64,000 bases of DNA from Rufibacter psychrotolerans (GTDB lineage: Bacteria > Bacteroidota > Bacteroidia > Cytophagales > Hymenobacteraceae). The notes under the pieces were generated by a model. The model worked only from the letters and a program-made list of their open reading frames with translations. It was not told where the DNA came from and did not search any database. Made by a program: the position numbers and the translations under genes. The DNA is taken from contig NZ_JAFFJV010000019.1 of NCBI RefSeq assembly GCF_016924645.1, positions 1 through 64,000 on the forward strand. The letters are read 5' to 3'. Positions 8,623-15,884 of this stretch are shown one piece after another. Numbering within the stretch: position 1 is the first letter of the stretch; each line of letters starts with the position of its first letter.

Positions 8623-9924
8623 TTATAACTCAAACAGGACACCCGCGATGGTGGCAGTCATCATACAGGCTATGGAAGCTCCCAGCAGGGCGCGGAGGCC
8701 TAGTTTAGAGAGGTTCCCTTGCTGCGATGGGGCCATGCCGCCAATACCGCCAATCTGGATGGCAATGGAACTGAAATTGGAGAAACCACACAGCGCATAC
8801 GTGGCCAGAATCACCGACTTGGGCGACAGAGTGCCCTGGTTTTTCATGTTGGCCAGGTCCATGTAGGCCACAAACTCATTCACGGCGGTTTTCTGGCCTA
8901 AAAGGCTACCTACCTGCAGGGTATCCTGCCAGGGACTTCCCATCAAAAACGCAAACACCCTGAAAATCTGGCCCAGAATGTACTGGAAGTTCAGGCCCTG
9001 GAAACGGCCACCCGTGTTGCTCACAATCACTTCGTTGAGGCCAGACACGCCGCCGGCCCATAACAAGATGGAGTTCAGGAGGGCAATCACCGCGATAAAG
9101 GCCAGCAGCATACCGCCCACGTTCAGGGCCAGCTTCAGGCCATCGGCGGCGCCGGTTGACATGGCGTCAATCACGTTCACGCCCAGTGATTCTTTGTTTA
9201 CCTGCAGTTTGGTGTTGATCTTGTCGTCCTCGGTTTCGGGTACCAGGATCTTGGCCATCACAATACCTGCCGGGGCGTTCATGATGGAGGCGGTGAGCAG
9301 GTGCGCCGCAAAGATGGCCTGCTGCGCCGGGTCATCGCCGCCCAGGAACGCCACGTAGGCCGCCAGCACGCCGCCTGCCAGGGTAGCCATGCCCCCCGTC
9401 ATGAGGCACATGAGCTCTGAGCGGGTCATGTTCTGGATGAACGGCCTCACCAGCAAAGGCGCCTCAGTCTGCCCCAGGAAGATGTTCCCGGCCGCCGAAA
9501 GGCTCTCGGCCCCGGAGAGGCGCATGCCTTTTGACATGACCCAGGCAATGCCGTACACAATTTTCTGCAGCACGCCCAGGTAGTACAAACCGGCCGTTAC
9601 GGTAGAAAAGAAAATAATGGTGGGAAGCACTTTAAAGGCGAAGATGTACCCGGTACCGGCAGGTGAGTTGGGCTTGGCCAGCTCACCGAACAGGAACTCG
9701 GCCCCGGCATCGGCAAAGCTCAGGAGCTTCACAAACCCTTCGCTGACCGTCTCAAAACCGGCTTTTACAAAGGCAACTTCCGTTACCAGAACCCCGAAGA
9801 TGATCTGGAGCAGCACCCCTACCCCCACTAGTTTCCAGCTGATGGCCTTGCGGTTGGTAGAGAAAAGAATGGCAATCCCAATTAAGATAAAGTAGCCGAT
9901 GAGGCCCTGAAAGACAGATGACAT
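8623..9924 (-). CDS. nupC: Concentrative nucleoside transporter, NupC family
   Basis: A 433-residue polytopic membrane protein of the CNT family. Recognisable features are the N-terminal GLIGYFILIGIAILFS segment, GQTEAPLLVRPFIQNMTRSE (the G-Q-x-E-A motif of the substrate site), GGMATLAGGVLAAY, and near the C-terminus KSVILATYALCGFSNFSSI, with the NFSSIAIQIGG CNT signature. It would import nucleosides with a cation (H+ or Na+). It is transcribed alone: a terminator hairpin separates it from the upstream gene and a TAATTTTG promoter element lies just ahead of it. Confidence 0.9.
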   Translation of the reverse strand: MSSVFQGLIGYFILIGIAILFSTNRKAISWKLVGVGVLLQIIFGVLVTEVAFVKAGFETVSEGFVKLLSFADAGAEFLFGELAKPNSPAGTGYIFAFKVLPTIIFFSTVTAGLYYLGVLQKIVYGIAWVMSKGMRLSGAESLSAAGNIFLGQTEAPLLVRPFIQNMTRSELMCLMTGGMATLAGGVLAAYVAFLGGDDPAQQAIFAAHLLTASIMNAPAGIVMAKILVPETEDDKINTKLQVNKESLGVNVIDAMSTGAADGLKLALNVGGMLLAFIAVIALLNSILLWAGGVSGLNEVIVSNTGGRFQGLNFQYILGQIFRVFAFLMGSPWQDTLQVGSLLGQKTAVNEFVAYMDLANMKNQGTLSPKSVILATYALCGFSNFSSIAIQIGGIGGMAPSQQGNLSKLGLRALLGASIACMMTATIAGVLFEL

Positions 9925-9940
9925 AGAGGTGAAATATGGA

Positions 9941-9948
9941 CAAAATTA
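9941..9948 (-). promoter_or_regulatory. Bacteroidota -7 promoter element for nupC
   Basis: On the minus strand this reads TAATTTTG, an exact match to the Bacteroidota TAnnTTTG element, 16 nt before the nupC ATG. No clear -33 TTG was found at the expected spacing. Confidence 0.5.
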
Positions 9949-9971
9949 ATCCAAAATTCTGGGATAAAGAA

Positions 9972-9999
9972 AAAGTCTTGGGGGCAGCCCCAAGACTTT
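9972..9999 (-). terminator. Intrinsic terminator of the etfB-etfA-nuclease operon
   Basis: A perfect 12-bp stem (AAAGTCTTGGGG with its complement) around a GCAG loop. On the minus strand it is followed by a T-rich tract. It lies 21 nt beyond the stop at 10021. Confidence 0.88.
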
Positions 10000-10020
10000 C
10001 TGTGTCTATGCTAGAAAAGC

Positions 10021-10629
10021 TTAATTCCGTTTGTTCAACTCGTCGCGGATTTTGGCGGCCCGCTCGTAATCCTCTTTCTCCAGGGCCTCGTTTAGCATGG
10101 TGTTCAACTCCTCCACCGACACATCAGAGATGTTGCTCTTGCCACCGGCCGGCGTACCGGTGCTGGCCGAGGAAGTGGTGGGAATCTCGTCGGTTTCCTC
10201 GTCTTCGTCTTCCTCCATATCACTAAGGATGATACCGGCCTCAGACAAGACAGACTCCACGGTGTAAATGGGAACCCCAAACCTGAGGCCAATGGCGATG
10301 GCGTCTGAGGGGCGGGCATCCAGTTCAAACTCCTTCTCGCCGTCGGTGCAGACAATCTTGGAGAAGAACACCCCTTCCTTTAAATCTGAAATCATAATCT
10401 CCCGTACGCTCACGTCCATCTGCTGGGCAAACGACTTGAATAAGTCATGGGTAAGTGGGCGGGTGGGGTTTATTTTCTCAATCTGGATGGCAATGGACTG
10501 GGCCTCAAACATGCCTATGATGATAGGCAGGCGGCGGCTCCCTTCCTTCTCGCCCAACACCAGGGCAAATGATCCAGATTGCGACTGGCTTGAGGACAAA
10601 CCAAGAATCTCTAGCTCAATTTTCTTCAC
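10021..10629 (-). CDS. Bifunctional nuclease family protein (DUF151) with UVR domain
   Basis: A 202-residue protein. The N-terminal bifunctional-nuclease domain covers about residues 1-130 (LPIIIGMFEAQSIAIQIE, then LDARPSDAIAIGLRFGVPIY, the most conserved block). A linker rich in D/E and S/T follows, then a C-terminal UVR motif (LNTMLNEALEKEDYERAAK). Bacteroidota commonly fuse DUF151 to a UVR helix pair; the family is reported as a bifunctional nuclease in plants and its bacterial role is unclear. The start codon is GTG (MKKIELEILG); no in-frame ATG fits better. It follows etfA by 10 nt and so belongs to the etfB-etfA operon. Confidence 0.85.
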   Translation of the reverse strand: MKKIELEILGLSSSQSQSGSFALVLGEKEGSRRLPIIIGMFEAQSIAIQIEKINPTRPLTHDLFKSFAQQMDVSVREIMISDLKEGVFFSKIVCTDGEKEFELDARPSDAIAIGLRFGVPIYTVESVLSEAGIILSDMEEDEDEETDEIPTTSSASTGTPAGGKSNISDVSVEELNTMLNEALEKEDYERAAKIRDELNKRN

Positions 10630-10639
10630 AGTTTCTCTT

Positions 10640-11614
10640 CTATTTGTCTAAAGCTTTTGCGGCTTCTATCAATTTTGGTACAACCTCGGTAGCATCTCCC
10701 ACAATCCCGTAATCTGCGGCTTTGAAGAAGGGCGCCTCTGGGTCTTTATTGATAACGACAATTACTTTAGAAGAGTTAACCCCCGCCAAGTGTTGTATAG
10801 CCCCAGAAATTCCGACGGCAATATACAAATTAGGGCTAACAGTGATACCGGTTTGGCCCACGTGCTCATGGTGCGGTCTCCAGCCCACGTCGGCCACGGG
10901 CTTGGAGCAGGCGGTGGCGGCCCCCAGGGCGCTGGCCAGGTTTTCAATCAGGTGCCAGTTTTCGGGGCCTTTGAGGCCTCTGCCGCCAGAAACGACTACC
11001 TCGGCCTCTGTCAACAAGATATCCCCGGATTGTTTAACCGTTTCTTTAGGTGCGGTGGCAAAGTCTGCGTCTGAAAGATCGGCGGAGAAGTTCTCCACGG
11101 TGGCGGTGGCGCCGGCGGTAGTTTCCACCTCCAGGGCGTTTTTCTTCACCGCAATTATTTTTTTGTCTGACGTTAATTCAACGTCTGAGAAGGCTTTGCC
11201 GGAGAACACCCCGCGGCGCACGGTGAAGGTGGAGCCGTTGATCTGCGGCAGGGCTACCACGTTGGTGGCCAGGCTGGCTCCTAACCGTACGGCCAGGCGC
11301 GACCCAATGGCGGCCCCTATGTTGGAGTTAGACAGCACAATCACGGTGGAGTTTTCCTGCTCGGCAGCTTTGGCGATCACTTTCACGTAGGCGCCGGGCA
11401 CAAAATTGTGCAGGCGGCTGTCATTGTCCAGTAAAACCTTGGTTACGCCCTGGGCACCTAAGCCACTGAGGGCATCGGCCTGCACATCACCAATGGCCAC
11501 GGCAGTTGCCGTGGTACCCAACGCGGCCGCTACTTTGCTCCCGTACGAAGCTGCTTCCAGAGAAGACTTTTTCACTTCGCCGTTCGCGCATTCTATCACT
11601 ACTAATACTGACAT
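10640..11614 (-). CDS. etfA: Electron transfer flavoprotein subunit alpha
   Basis: A 324-residue protein. The N-terminal ETF alpha/beta fold covers about residues 1-180. The FAD-binding C-terminal domain has the diagnostic VVSGGRGLKGPENW block near 205 and GVSGAIQHLAGVNSSKVIVVINKDPEAPF near 265-295. With EtfB it forms the soluble heterodimer that passes electrons from acyl-CoA dehydrogenases to the quinone pool through ETF:quinone oxidoreductase. It starts 2 nt after the etfB stop. A thiolase is encoded about 40 kb away, but no acyl-CoA dehydrogenase is in the window. Confidence 0.95.
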   Translation of the reverse strand: MSVLVVIECANGEVKKSSLEAASYGSKVAAALGTTATAVAIGDVQADALSGLGAQGVTKVLLDNDSRLHNFVPGAYVKVIAKAAEQENSTVIVLSNSNIGAAIGSRLAVRLGASLATNVVALPQINGSTFTVRRGVFSGKAFSDVELTSDKKIIAVKKNALEVETTAGATATVENFSADLSDADFATAPKETVKQSGDILLTEAEVVVSGGRGLKGPENWHLIENLASALGAATACSKPVADVGWRPHHEHVGQTGITVSPNLYIAVGISGAIQHLAGVNSSKVIVVINKDPEAPFFKAADYGIVGDATEVVPKLIEAAKALDK

Positions 11615-11616
11615 GC

Positions 11617-12354
11617 TTATAGAACTTTAGCTTCGTTACGCAATAATTTAATCAGATCACCGGCATTCTCGGCAGGGATCATCTTCACCCCGGACTTAGC
11701 GGGCGGCAACTCATAGTGTTGCACGCTGGTCTTGGCGTCCTGGCCTACCGGCTCCACCACTTTCAGGGGCTTGGTGCGGGCGGTCATGATGCCGCGCATG
11801 TTGGGGATGCGAGGCTCAGACATGGGCTGCTGCGCGGTTACCACCAGGGGCAATGCTGCCTCAATCACCTCTTTGCCGCCTTCAATCTCGCGCTCCACGG
11901 TGGCGGTGGTGCCGTTTACGTCCAGTTTAATGGCTGGCGCGATGGTGGGGATGCCTAACAGCTCGCCTACCATGCCGTGTACCTGGAAACCGTTATAGTC
12001 AATAGACTCGCGACCCATCAGGATTAGGTCGTAGGCGCCTTCTTTGGCGTAGTGGGCAATCTGCTGGGCCACCAGAAAAGCATCGGTGGGCTTCAAATTA
12101 ACTCGTATGGCGTCATCGGCCCCAATGGCCAAGGCTTTCCGTATGTTTGGTTCGGTGTCAGCCTCGCCTACGTTCAATACCGTCACGGTTCCGCCCAAGG
12201 CTTCTTTCAGCTCTATGGCCCGGGTTAAGGCATACTCATCGTAGGGGTTGATCACAAACTGAACCCCGGCCGTATTAAACGCTTTGCCGTCTGGGGTAAA
12301 GGTTATTTTGGTGGTGGTATCAGGAACGTTGCTAATGCAAACTAAGATCTTCAT
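11617..12354 (-). CDS. etfB: Electron transfer flavoprotein subunit beta
   Basis: A 245-residue protein starting MKILVCISNVPDTTTKI. Family marks are NPYDEYALTRAIELKE near residue 37, then LILMGRESIDYNGFQVHGMVGELLGIP near 110-138, and the ETF-beta signature region VEREIEGGKEVIEAALPLVVTA near 154-175, which continues to PRIPNMRGIMTARTKPL. It is the AMP-binding partner of EtfA. First gene of the etfB-etfA-DUF151 operon, divergent from the small TPR gene with a 62-nt shared upstream region. Confidence 0.95.
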   Translation of the reverse strand: MKILVCISNVPDTTTKITFTPDGKAFNTAGVQFVINPYDEYALTRAIELKEALGGTVTVLNVGEADTEPNIRKALAIGADDAIRVNLKPTDAFLVAQQIAHYAKEGAYDLILMGRESIDYNGFQVHGMVGELLGIPTIAPAIKLDVNGTTATVEREIEGGKEVIEAALPLVVTAQQPMSEPRIPNMRGIMTARTKPLKVVEPVGQDAKTSVQHYELPPAKSGVKMIPAENAGDLIKLLRNEAKVL

Positions 12355-12380
12355 TTAACTTAGGGTTAGCGGATTTAAGT

Positions 12381-12388
12381 TAATTTTG
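12381..12388 (+). promoter_or_regulatory. Bacteroidota -7 promoter element for the small TPR gene
   Basis: TAATTTTG matches TAnnTTTG exactly and lies 28 nt before the ATG at 12417. The -33 region is not clear. Confidence 0.5.
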
Positions 12389-12416
12389 TGGGCAATTTAA
12401 AAGAATAAATCATCAA

Positions 12417-12758
12417 ATGGAAACGACCAACAGCAGATTGACGCAACTCCTGGCCTTCTATGAAGAGGACCCCAACGATCCCTTCACGCTGTACGCCCTG
12501 GCCACGGAATACCGCCCCACAGACCCAGAAAAGGCCCGCTGGTTCTATGAAAAACTGTTGACCGAACATCCAGAGTATGTAGGCACGTACTACCACGCCG
12601 CCAGCCTCTACCTGCAGTTAGAGGAGCCGGAACTTGCGAAGCAGGCTTACCAGAAAGGCATGCAGGTGAGTCGCCAACTGGGGCAGCTTCACGCGTTCTC
12701 AGAGTTGCAGCAAGCCTACAACAAGATGATGGGTTTAGATTACGAAGATGATGAATAA
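12417..12758 (+). CDS. Small tetratricopeptide-repeat protein
   Basis: A 113-residue acidic protein of roughly three helical-hairpin repeats (LLAFYEEDPNDPFTLYALATEY, then ARWFYEKLLTEHPEYVGTYYHAASLY, then ELAKQAYQKGMQVS). The W/G/Y/A/P spacing fits the TPR consensus. No signal peptide is seen, so it is probably cytosolic and acts as a protein-interaction scaffold; its partner is unknown. It is divergent from etfB and transcribed alone. Confidence 0.75.
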   Translation: METTNSRLTQLLAFYEEDPNDPFTLYALATEYRPTDPEKARWFYEKLLTEHPEYVGTYYHAASLYLQLEEPELAKQAYQKGMQVSRQLGQLHAFSELQQAYNKMMGLDYEDDE

Positions 12759-12815
12759 ATAGTTTGCATGCATACTATTTTTACAATTTTCTTAACAATC
12801 CAATCTTTTCAGGCC

Positions 12816-12872
12816 CAAAACGGCTTCGGGATTCTGTGGTTTTAAACTCCCAGGGAACCGGAAGCCGTTTTG
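12816..12872. terminator. Hairpin after the small TPR gene
   Basis: CAAAACGGCTTC (12816-12827) pairs exactly with GAAGCCGTTTTG (12861-12872) across a 33-nt loop. It shares AAAACGG-type ends with the 36-nt palindrome family but has a different centre, so it may be a rearranged member. A partial family trace follows at 12890-12905. The rest of the 572-nt gap 12759-13330 is described in the next entries. Confidence 0.55.
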
Positions 12873-13137
12873 CGCCTTCTTTTCAGAAATCAGCCGGAAA
12901 ACAGCTTAGCACAAAAACTTGGCTCCAACTTAAATTTTAAGTTTAAGCTTTTTCTTCTACCGGTCTTAGCTTCGAAGAAAGGCCGCTGATGTCCACTCCT
13001 GCTTGGAAGCTTTACATTCTAGAACTGCTACAACATCCATTTTATTGGCCGATATCAGTTGGTAAAATATGTGGCTTTGGGTCATTATCTGAAAGGAAAC
13101 TTCATATCTAGATTACCAATGCGACTGCTCCCGAAGT

Positions 13138-13155
13138 GTAGTACTGAAGTACTAC
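13138..13155. repeat. Small palindrome GTAGTACT-ga-AGTACTAC
   Basis: A perfect 8-bp stem with a 2-nt loop, in the gap upstream of the metal-efflux operon. Only one copy was found in the window. Confidence 0.5.
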
Positions 13156-13250
13156 CGGTTTTTGCCGTCCTTCCTCAAAATTCCTGAAAAACACCGCTTC
13201 TTTTGAAGAAATGCTGATATTTTAGGGCGTCACACAGCCCGTCTTCCCTC

Positions 13251-13289
13251 TCTCATCACTTTCTAATCTGGCTCTAATCAGCCTCTAAT
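13251..13289 (+). promoter_or_regulatory. Four 11-bp-spaced direct repeats upstream of metal-efflux operon
   Basis: TCTCAT (13251), TCTAAT (13262), TCTAAT (13273) and TCTAAT (13284) start exactly 11 bp apart, one DNA turn. The last ends 10 bp before the TAGTTTTG promoter element. OmpR/PhoB-family regulators bind direct repeats of this period and contact RNA polymerase from such a position. The OmpR-family regulator encoded at 21521-22204 is an obvious candidate (inference). Confidence 0.65.
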
Positions 13290-13291
13290 AC

Positions 13292-13330
13292 GGGCACTCT
13301 AGTTTTGGACATTCTTAAAACAGAGTGCCC
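13292..13330 (+). promoter_or_regulatory. Hairpin ending at the start codon of the efflux operon
   Basis: GGGCACTCT (13292-13300) pairs exactly with AGAGTGCCC (13322-13330), and GTTTT (13302-13306) with AAAAC (13317-13321), leaving a 10-nt loop. The right arm ends at 13330 and the ATG starts at 13331. If transcription begins inside the loop, as the promoter element suggests, the symmetry would act as DNA (an operator) rather than as an RNA hairpin. Confidence 0.6.
13300..13307 (+). promoter_or_regulatory. Bacteroidota -7 promoter element for metal-efflux operon
   Basis: TAGTTTTG is an exact match to TAnnTTTG, 23 nt before the ATG at 13331. The TCTAAT repeats replace a recognisable -33 element, as expected for an activator-dependent promoter. 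Confidence 0.6.
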
Positions 13331-14641
13331 ATGTTTACACCCAAATTGCTCTTGTTGCAGGTTCTGCTGGCCTTTTTCTTCCAACCACTATTTGCGCAAT
13401 CTTCCGTCCCTACTGCCCTTCCGGTAACCGCTCCAACGGATTCGCTTCGGCTCACCATTTCAGAAGCCGAGCAGTTCTTTCAGGAACGCAACCTTCCCTT
13501 GCTGGCCCAGAAAACGGCTATTGAGGCTTCCCGCGCTGCCATCATTCAGGCAAAGTTGTTTGAAAACCCCGTCCTGAGCGTAGACCAAGGCATCTACAAC
13601 CCAACCATCGGCCGCTATTTTGATGTGACCAAGCAAGGCCAGACCTACGTGCAACTGGACCAGCTCTTCTACCTGGCCGGAAAACGGAATAAGCGGGTGC
13701 AGGTAGAGCAACTGAATACCCAACTCACCGAGCAGGCCTACTTTGATCTGCTTCGCACGCTGCGCTTTGCCCTGCGCACCAGTTTCATTGAACTGCACTA
13801 CAAAATGCAAGGCTACAACGTGCTGCAGGAAAGAACCAAAGCGGTGCAGCAACTCGTCACCGCCCTGGACGGGCAATACAAAAAGGGAAATTTCCCTCTA
13901 AAAGAGATCACCCGGCTCAAAGCTTTGCTGTTTCAGTTGGGCAACCAGCAGTTGAGTTTGCTCAACGAGATCCAGGAAGAACAAGCAGAGTTAAGGCTGC
14001 TCACTAGCACCCCAGCCACTACAACGCTGGTGCCGGTGGTAAACGAGCAAACCCTCACCAACATCAAGGGAGACCAACTCTCTTACGCCCACCTGCTGGA
14101 AACCGCCCAGGAAAACCGCTACGACCTGAAAGCCGCGGAAACCGACGTCCAGTTACAGCAAGCGAATCTGAAGCTACAGAAAGCCTTAGCTGTGCCGGAC
14201 CTTACGGTTGGAGCCAACTATGACCGCCAAAGCAATTTCATCCGGGATTATGTGGGCCTGAACGTGTCTGTACCGCTGCCGCTCTGGAACCGCAACCAGG
14301 GCAACATCAAGATGGCCCGGCATGAGGTAGACCGCAGTCAGCAACTCTTGTCTCAGCAGCAGTTGGTGGTGGAGAACGAAGTGATGCAGGCCTACCAGAA
14401 AGCGCAGGAAGCCCAGAAGTTCTACGCCTCTTTTGATCCCAATTTCCGGCAAGACTTTGACCGCTTGCTGGAAGGCGTCACCACCAGTTTTGTGCGCCGC
14501 AACATCAGCCTCATTGAGTTTCTGGATTACTACGAAACCTACACCGATAGCATCACCCAATTGCTGGAACTCAGCACCAACCGCCTACGCACCCTGGAGG
14601 AAATCAATTTTGCCGTGGGCAAGCCGTTCATTACCTATTAA
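13331..14641 (+). CDS. TolC-family outer-membrane efflux protein
   Basis: A 436-residue protein with a signal peptide (MFTPKLLLLQVLLAFFF...FAQ). Two OEP half-domains follow, rich in long coiled-coil helices (QAKLFENPVLSVDQ, then RYDLKAAETDVQLQQANLKLQKALAVPDLTVGANY, NVSVPLPLWNRNQGNI). It would form the outer-membrane channel of the tripartite pump with the adaptor and RND protein that follow. The ATG at 13331 is preferred over a GTG two codons upstream because the upstream hairpin ends exactly there and the signal peptide begins at this methionine. Confidence 0.88.
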   Translation: MFTPKLLLLQVLLAFFFQPLFAQSSVPTALPVTAPTDSLRLTISEAEQFFQERNLPLLAQKTAIEASRAAIIQAKLFENPVLSVDQGIYNPTIGRYFDVTKQGQTYVQLDQLFYLAGKRNKRVQVEQLNTQLTEQAYFDLLRTLRFALRTSFIELHYKMQGYNVLQERTKAVQQLVTALDGQYKKGNFPLKEITRLKALLFQLGNQQLSLLNEIQEEQAELRLLTSTPATTTLVPVVNEQTLTNIKGDQLSYAHLLETAQENRYDLKAAETDVQLQQANLKLQKALAVPDLTVGANYDRQSNFIRDYVGLNVSVPLPLWNRNQGNIKMARHEVDRSQQLLSQQQLVVENEVMQAYQKAQEAQKFYASFDPNFRQDFDRLLEGVTTSFVRRNISLIEFLDYYETYTDSITQLLELSTNRLRTLEEINFAVGKPFITY

Positions 14642-14665
14642 TCATCTCGCTCAGCTTGTATTTAT

Positions 14666-15775
14666 ATGAAAAAAATAGCCTTTGCCCCTTTCCTGGTCTA
14701 CTTAACCGGAGTAGCATTTCTTACTTCCTGCTCAGACGAACAGAAACCGATAGCTTCCTCTCCCCTGGCCCCGCATGAACTATGCCTCACCGATACGCTA
14801 TCCAACATGGTACGGATGGACACCGCGCGACTGCAGCAAGTGACCAATCAATTACAACTGGTGGGAAAAATTTCGCTGGATGAGAAAAAGGTGTTCAAAG
14901 TATTTCCGCTGGTAGGCGGACACGTGCAAACCGTAAAGGTGGAGCTGGGCGACTACGTGCAAAAAGGTCAGACTTTGGCGGTGATCCGGAGTGGCGAGAT
15001 TGCTGAGTTTGAACAGCAGCGCATTGCCGCGCAATCTGCCCAACAGGTGGCGCAGAAGAACCTGGATGTGGCCAAGGATATGCTGGCGGCTGGATTAATC
15101 TCCCAGAAAGAACTGCTGGCGGCGCAGCAGCAGAAAAAGAACGCCGATGCGGAAGTACAGCGCCTGAAGCAAATCTACGGCATCTACAGCATTGGCAAAG
15201 GTTCTGAGTACGTGGTGAAAGCCCCTTCGACGGGATTTGTGGTGGAAAAGAACATTAACGCCGACATGCAGATCCGCTCAGACAATAGCACCAACATCTT
15301 CACCATCTCCAGCATGAACGAAATCTGGGTCATGGCTAACGTGTTTGAGTCGGACATCTCCAAAATCAAGGAAGGCTACGAGGCTGAGGTGACCACGCTC
15401 AGCTACCCAGACAAAGTGTTCAAAGGCAAGATAGACCGCATCTTCAACGTGCTGGACCCCGAGACCCGCACCATGAAAGTTCGGGTACGTCTGGACAATC
15501 CTGATTTTTCGCTCAAGCCGGAAATGTTCGCCAACATCCGGTTACAGTACCTAGATGGCAAGCAATTGCTGGCGATACCGGCGCAATCCATCGTGTTTGA
15601 CCAAAGCAAGAACTACGTGATGGTGTACCGCAAACGCTGCGATGTGGAACTACGGGAGGTACAGGTTTACCAAACCGTGGGCCAAACGGCTTACCTCCAG
15701 AGTGGGCTCCAAGAAGGAGAAAGTGTGATCAGCAAGTACCCGCTCCTGGTCTACAATGCCTCCAAGGCAAAATAA
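14666..15775 (+). CDS. Efflux RND transporter periplasmic adaptor (metal type)
   Basis: A 369-residue lipoprotein. The signal peptide ends in the lipobox LTSC, with Cys22 as the lipidated residue. The membrane-fusion architecture is visible: a lipoyl half-motif (VFPLVGGHVQTVKVELGDYVQKGQTLAVI) near 87-115, a coiled-coil hairpin (about 115-170), a second lipoyl part, and a beta-barrel (EIWVMANVFESDISKIKEGYEAEV). It links the RND pump to the TolC-like channel. It follows the channel gene by 24 nt and precedes the pump gene by 109 nt. Confidence 0.9.
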   Translation: MKKIAFAPFLVYLTGVAFLTSCSDEQKPIASSPLAPHELCLTDTLSNMVRMDTARLQQVTNQLQLVGKISLDEKKVFKVFPLVGGHVQTVKVELGDYVQKGQTLAVIRSGEIAEFEQQRIAAQSAQQVAQKNLDVAKDMLAAGLISQKELLAAQQQKKNADAEVQRLKQIYGIYSIGKGSEYVVKAPSTGFVVEKNINADMQIRSDNSTNIFTISSMNEIWVMANVFESDISKIKEGYEAEVTTLSYPDKVFKGKIDRIFNVLDPETRTMKVRVRLDNPDFSLKPEMFANIRLQYLDGKQLLAIPAQSIVFDQSKNYVMVYRKRCDVELREVQVYQTVGQTAYLQSGLQEGESVISKYPLLVYNASKAK

Positions 15776-15884
15776 GCTGCTTAGCGTTTCTAGCCTGTTT
15801 TCATCAAATGCGGTTGATTCCAGAAACTGGCTGGCACTCTGTGTCAGGCTCCGGTTCGTCAACGGCTTAGTTATTTTTTTCCCT

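Noticed and set aside
15756..15884. Longer start for the RND pump, 43 codons upstream.
   Set aside because: The extension overlaps the adaptor gene, is not hydrophobic in the family pattern, and MNSFIKNI matches the normal RND N-terminus.
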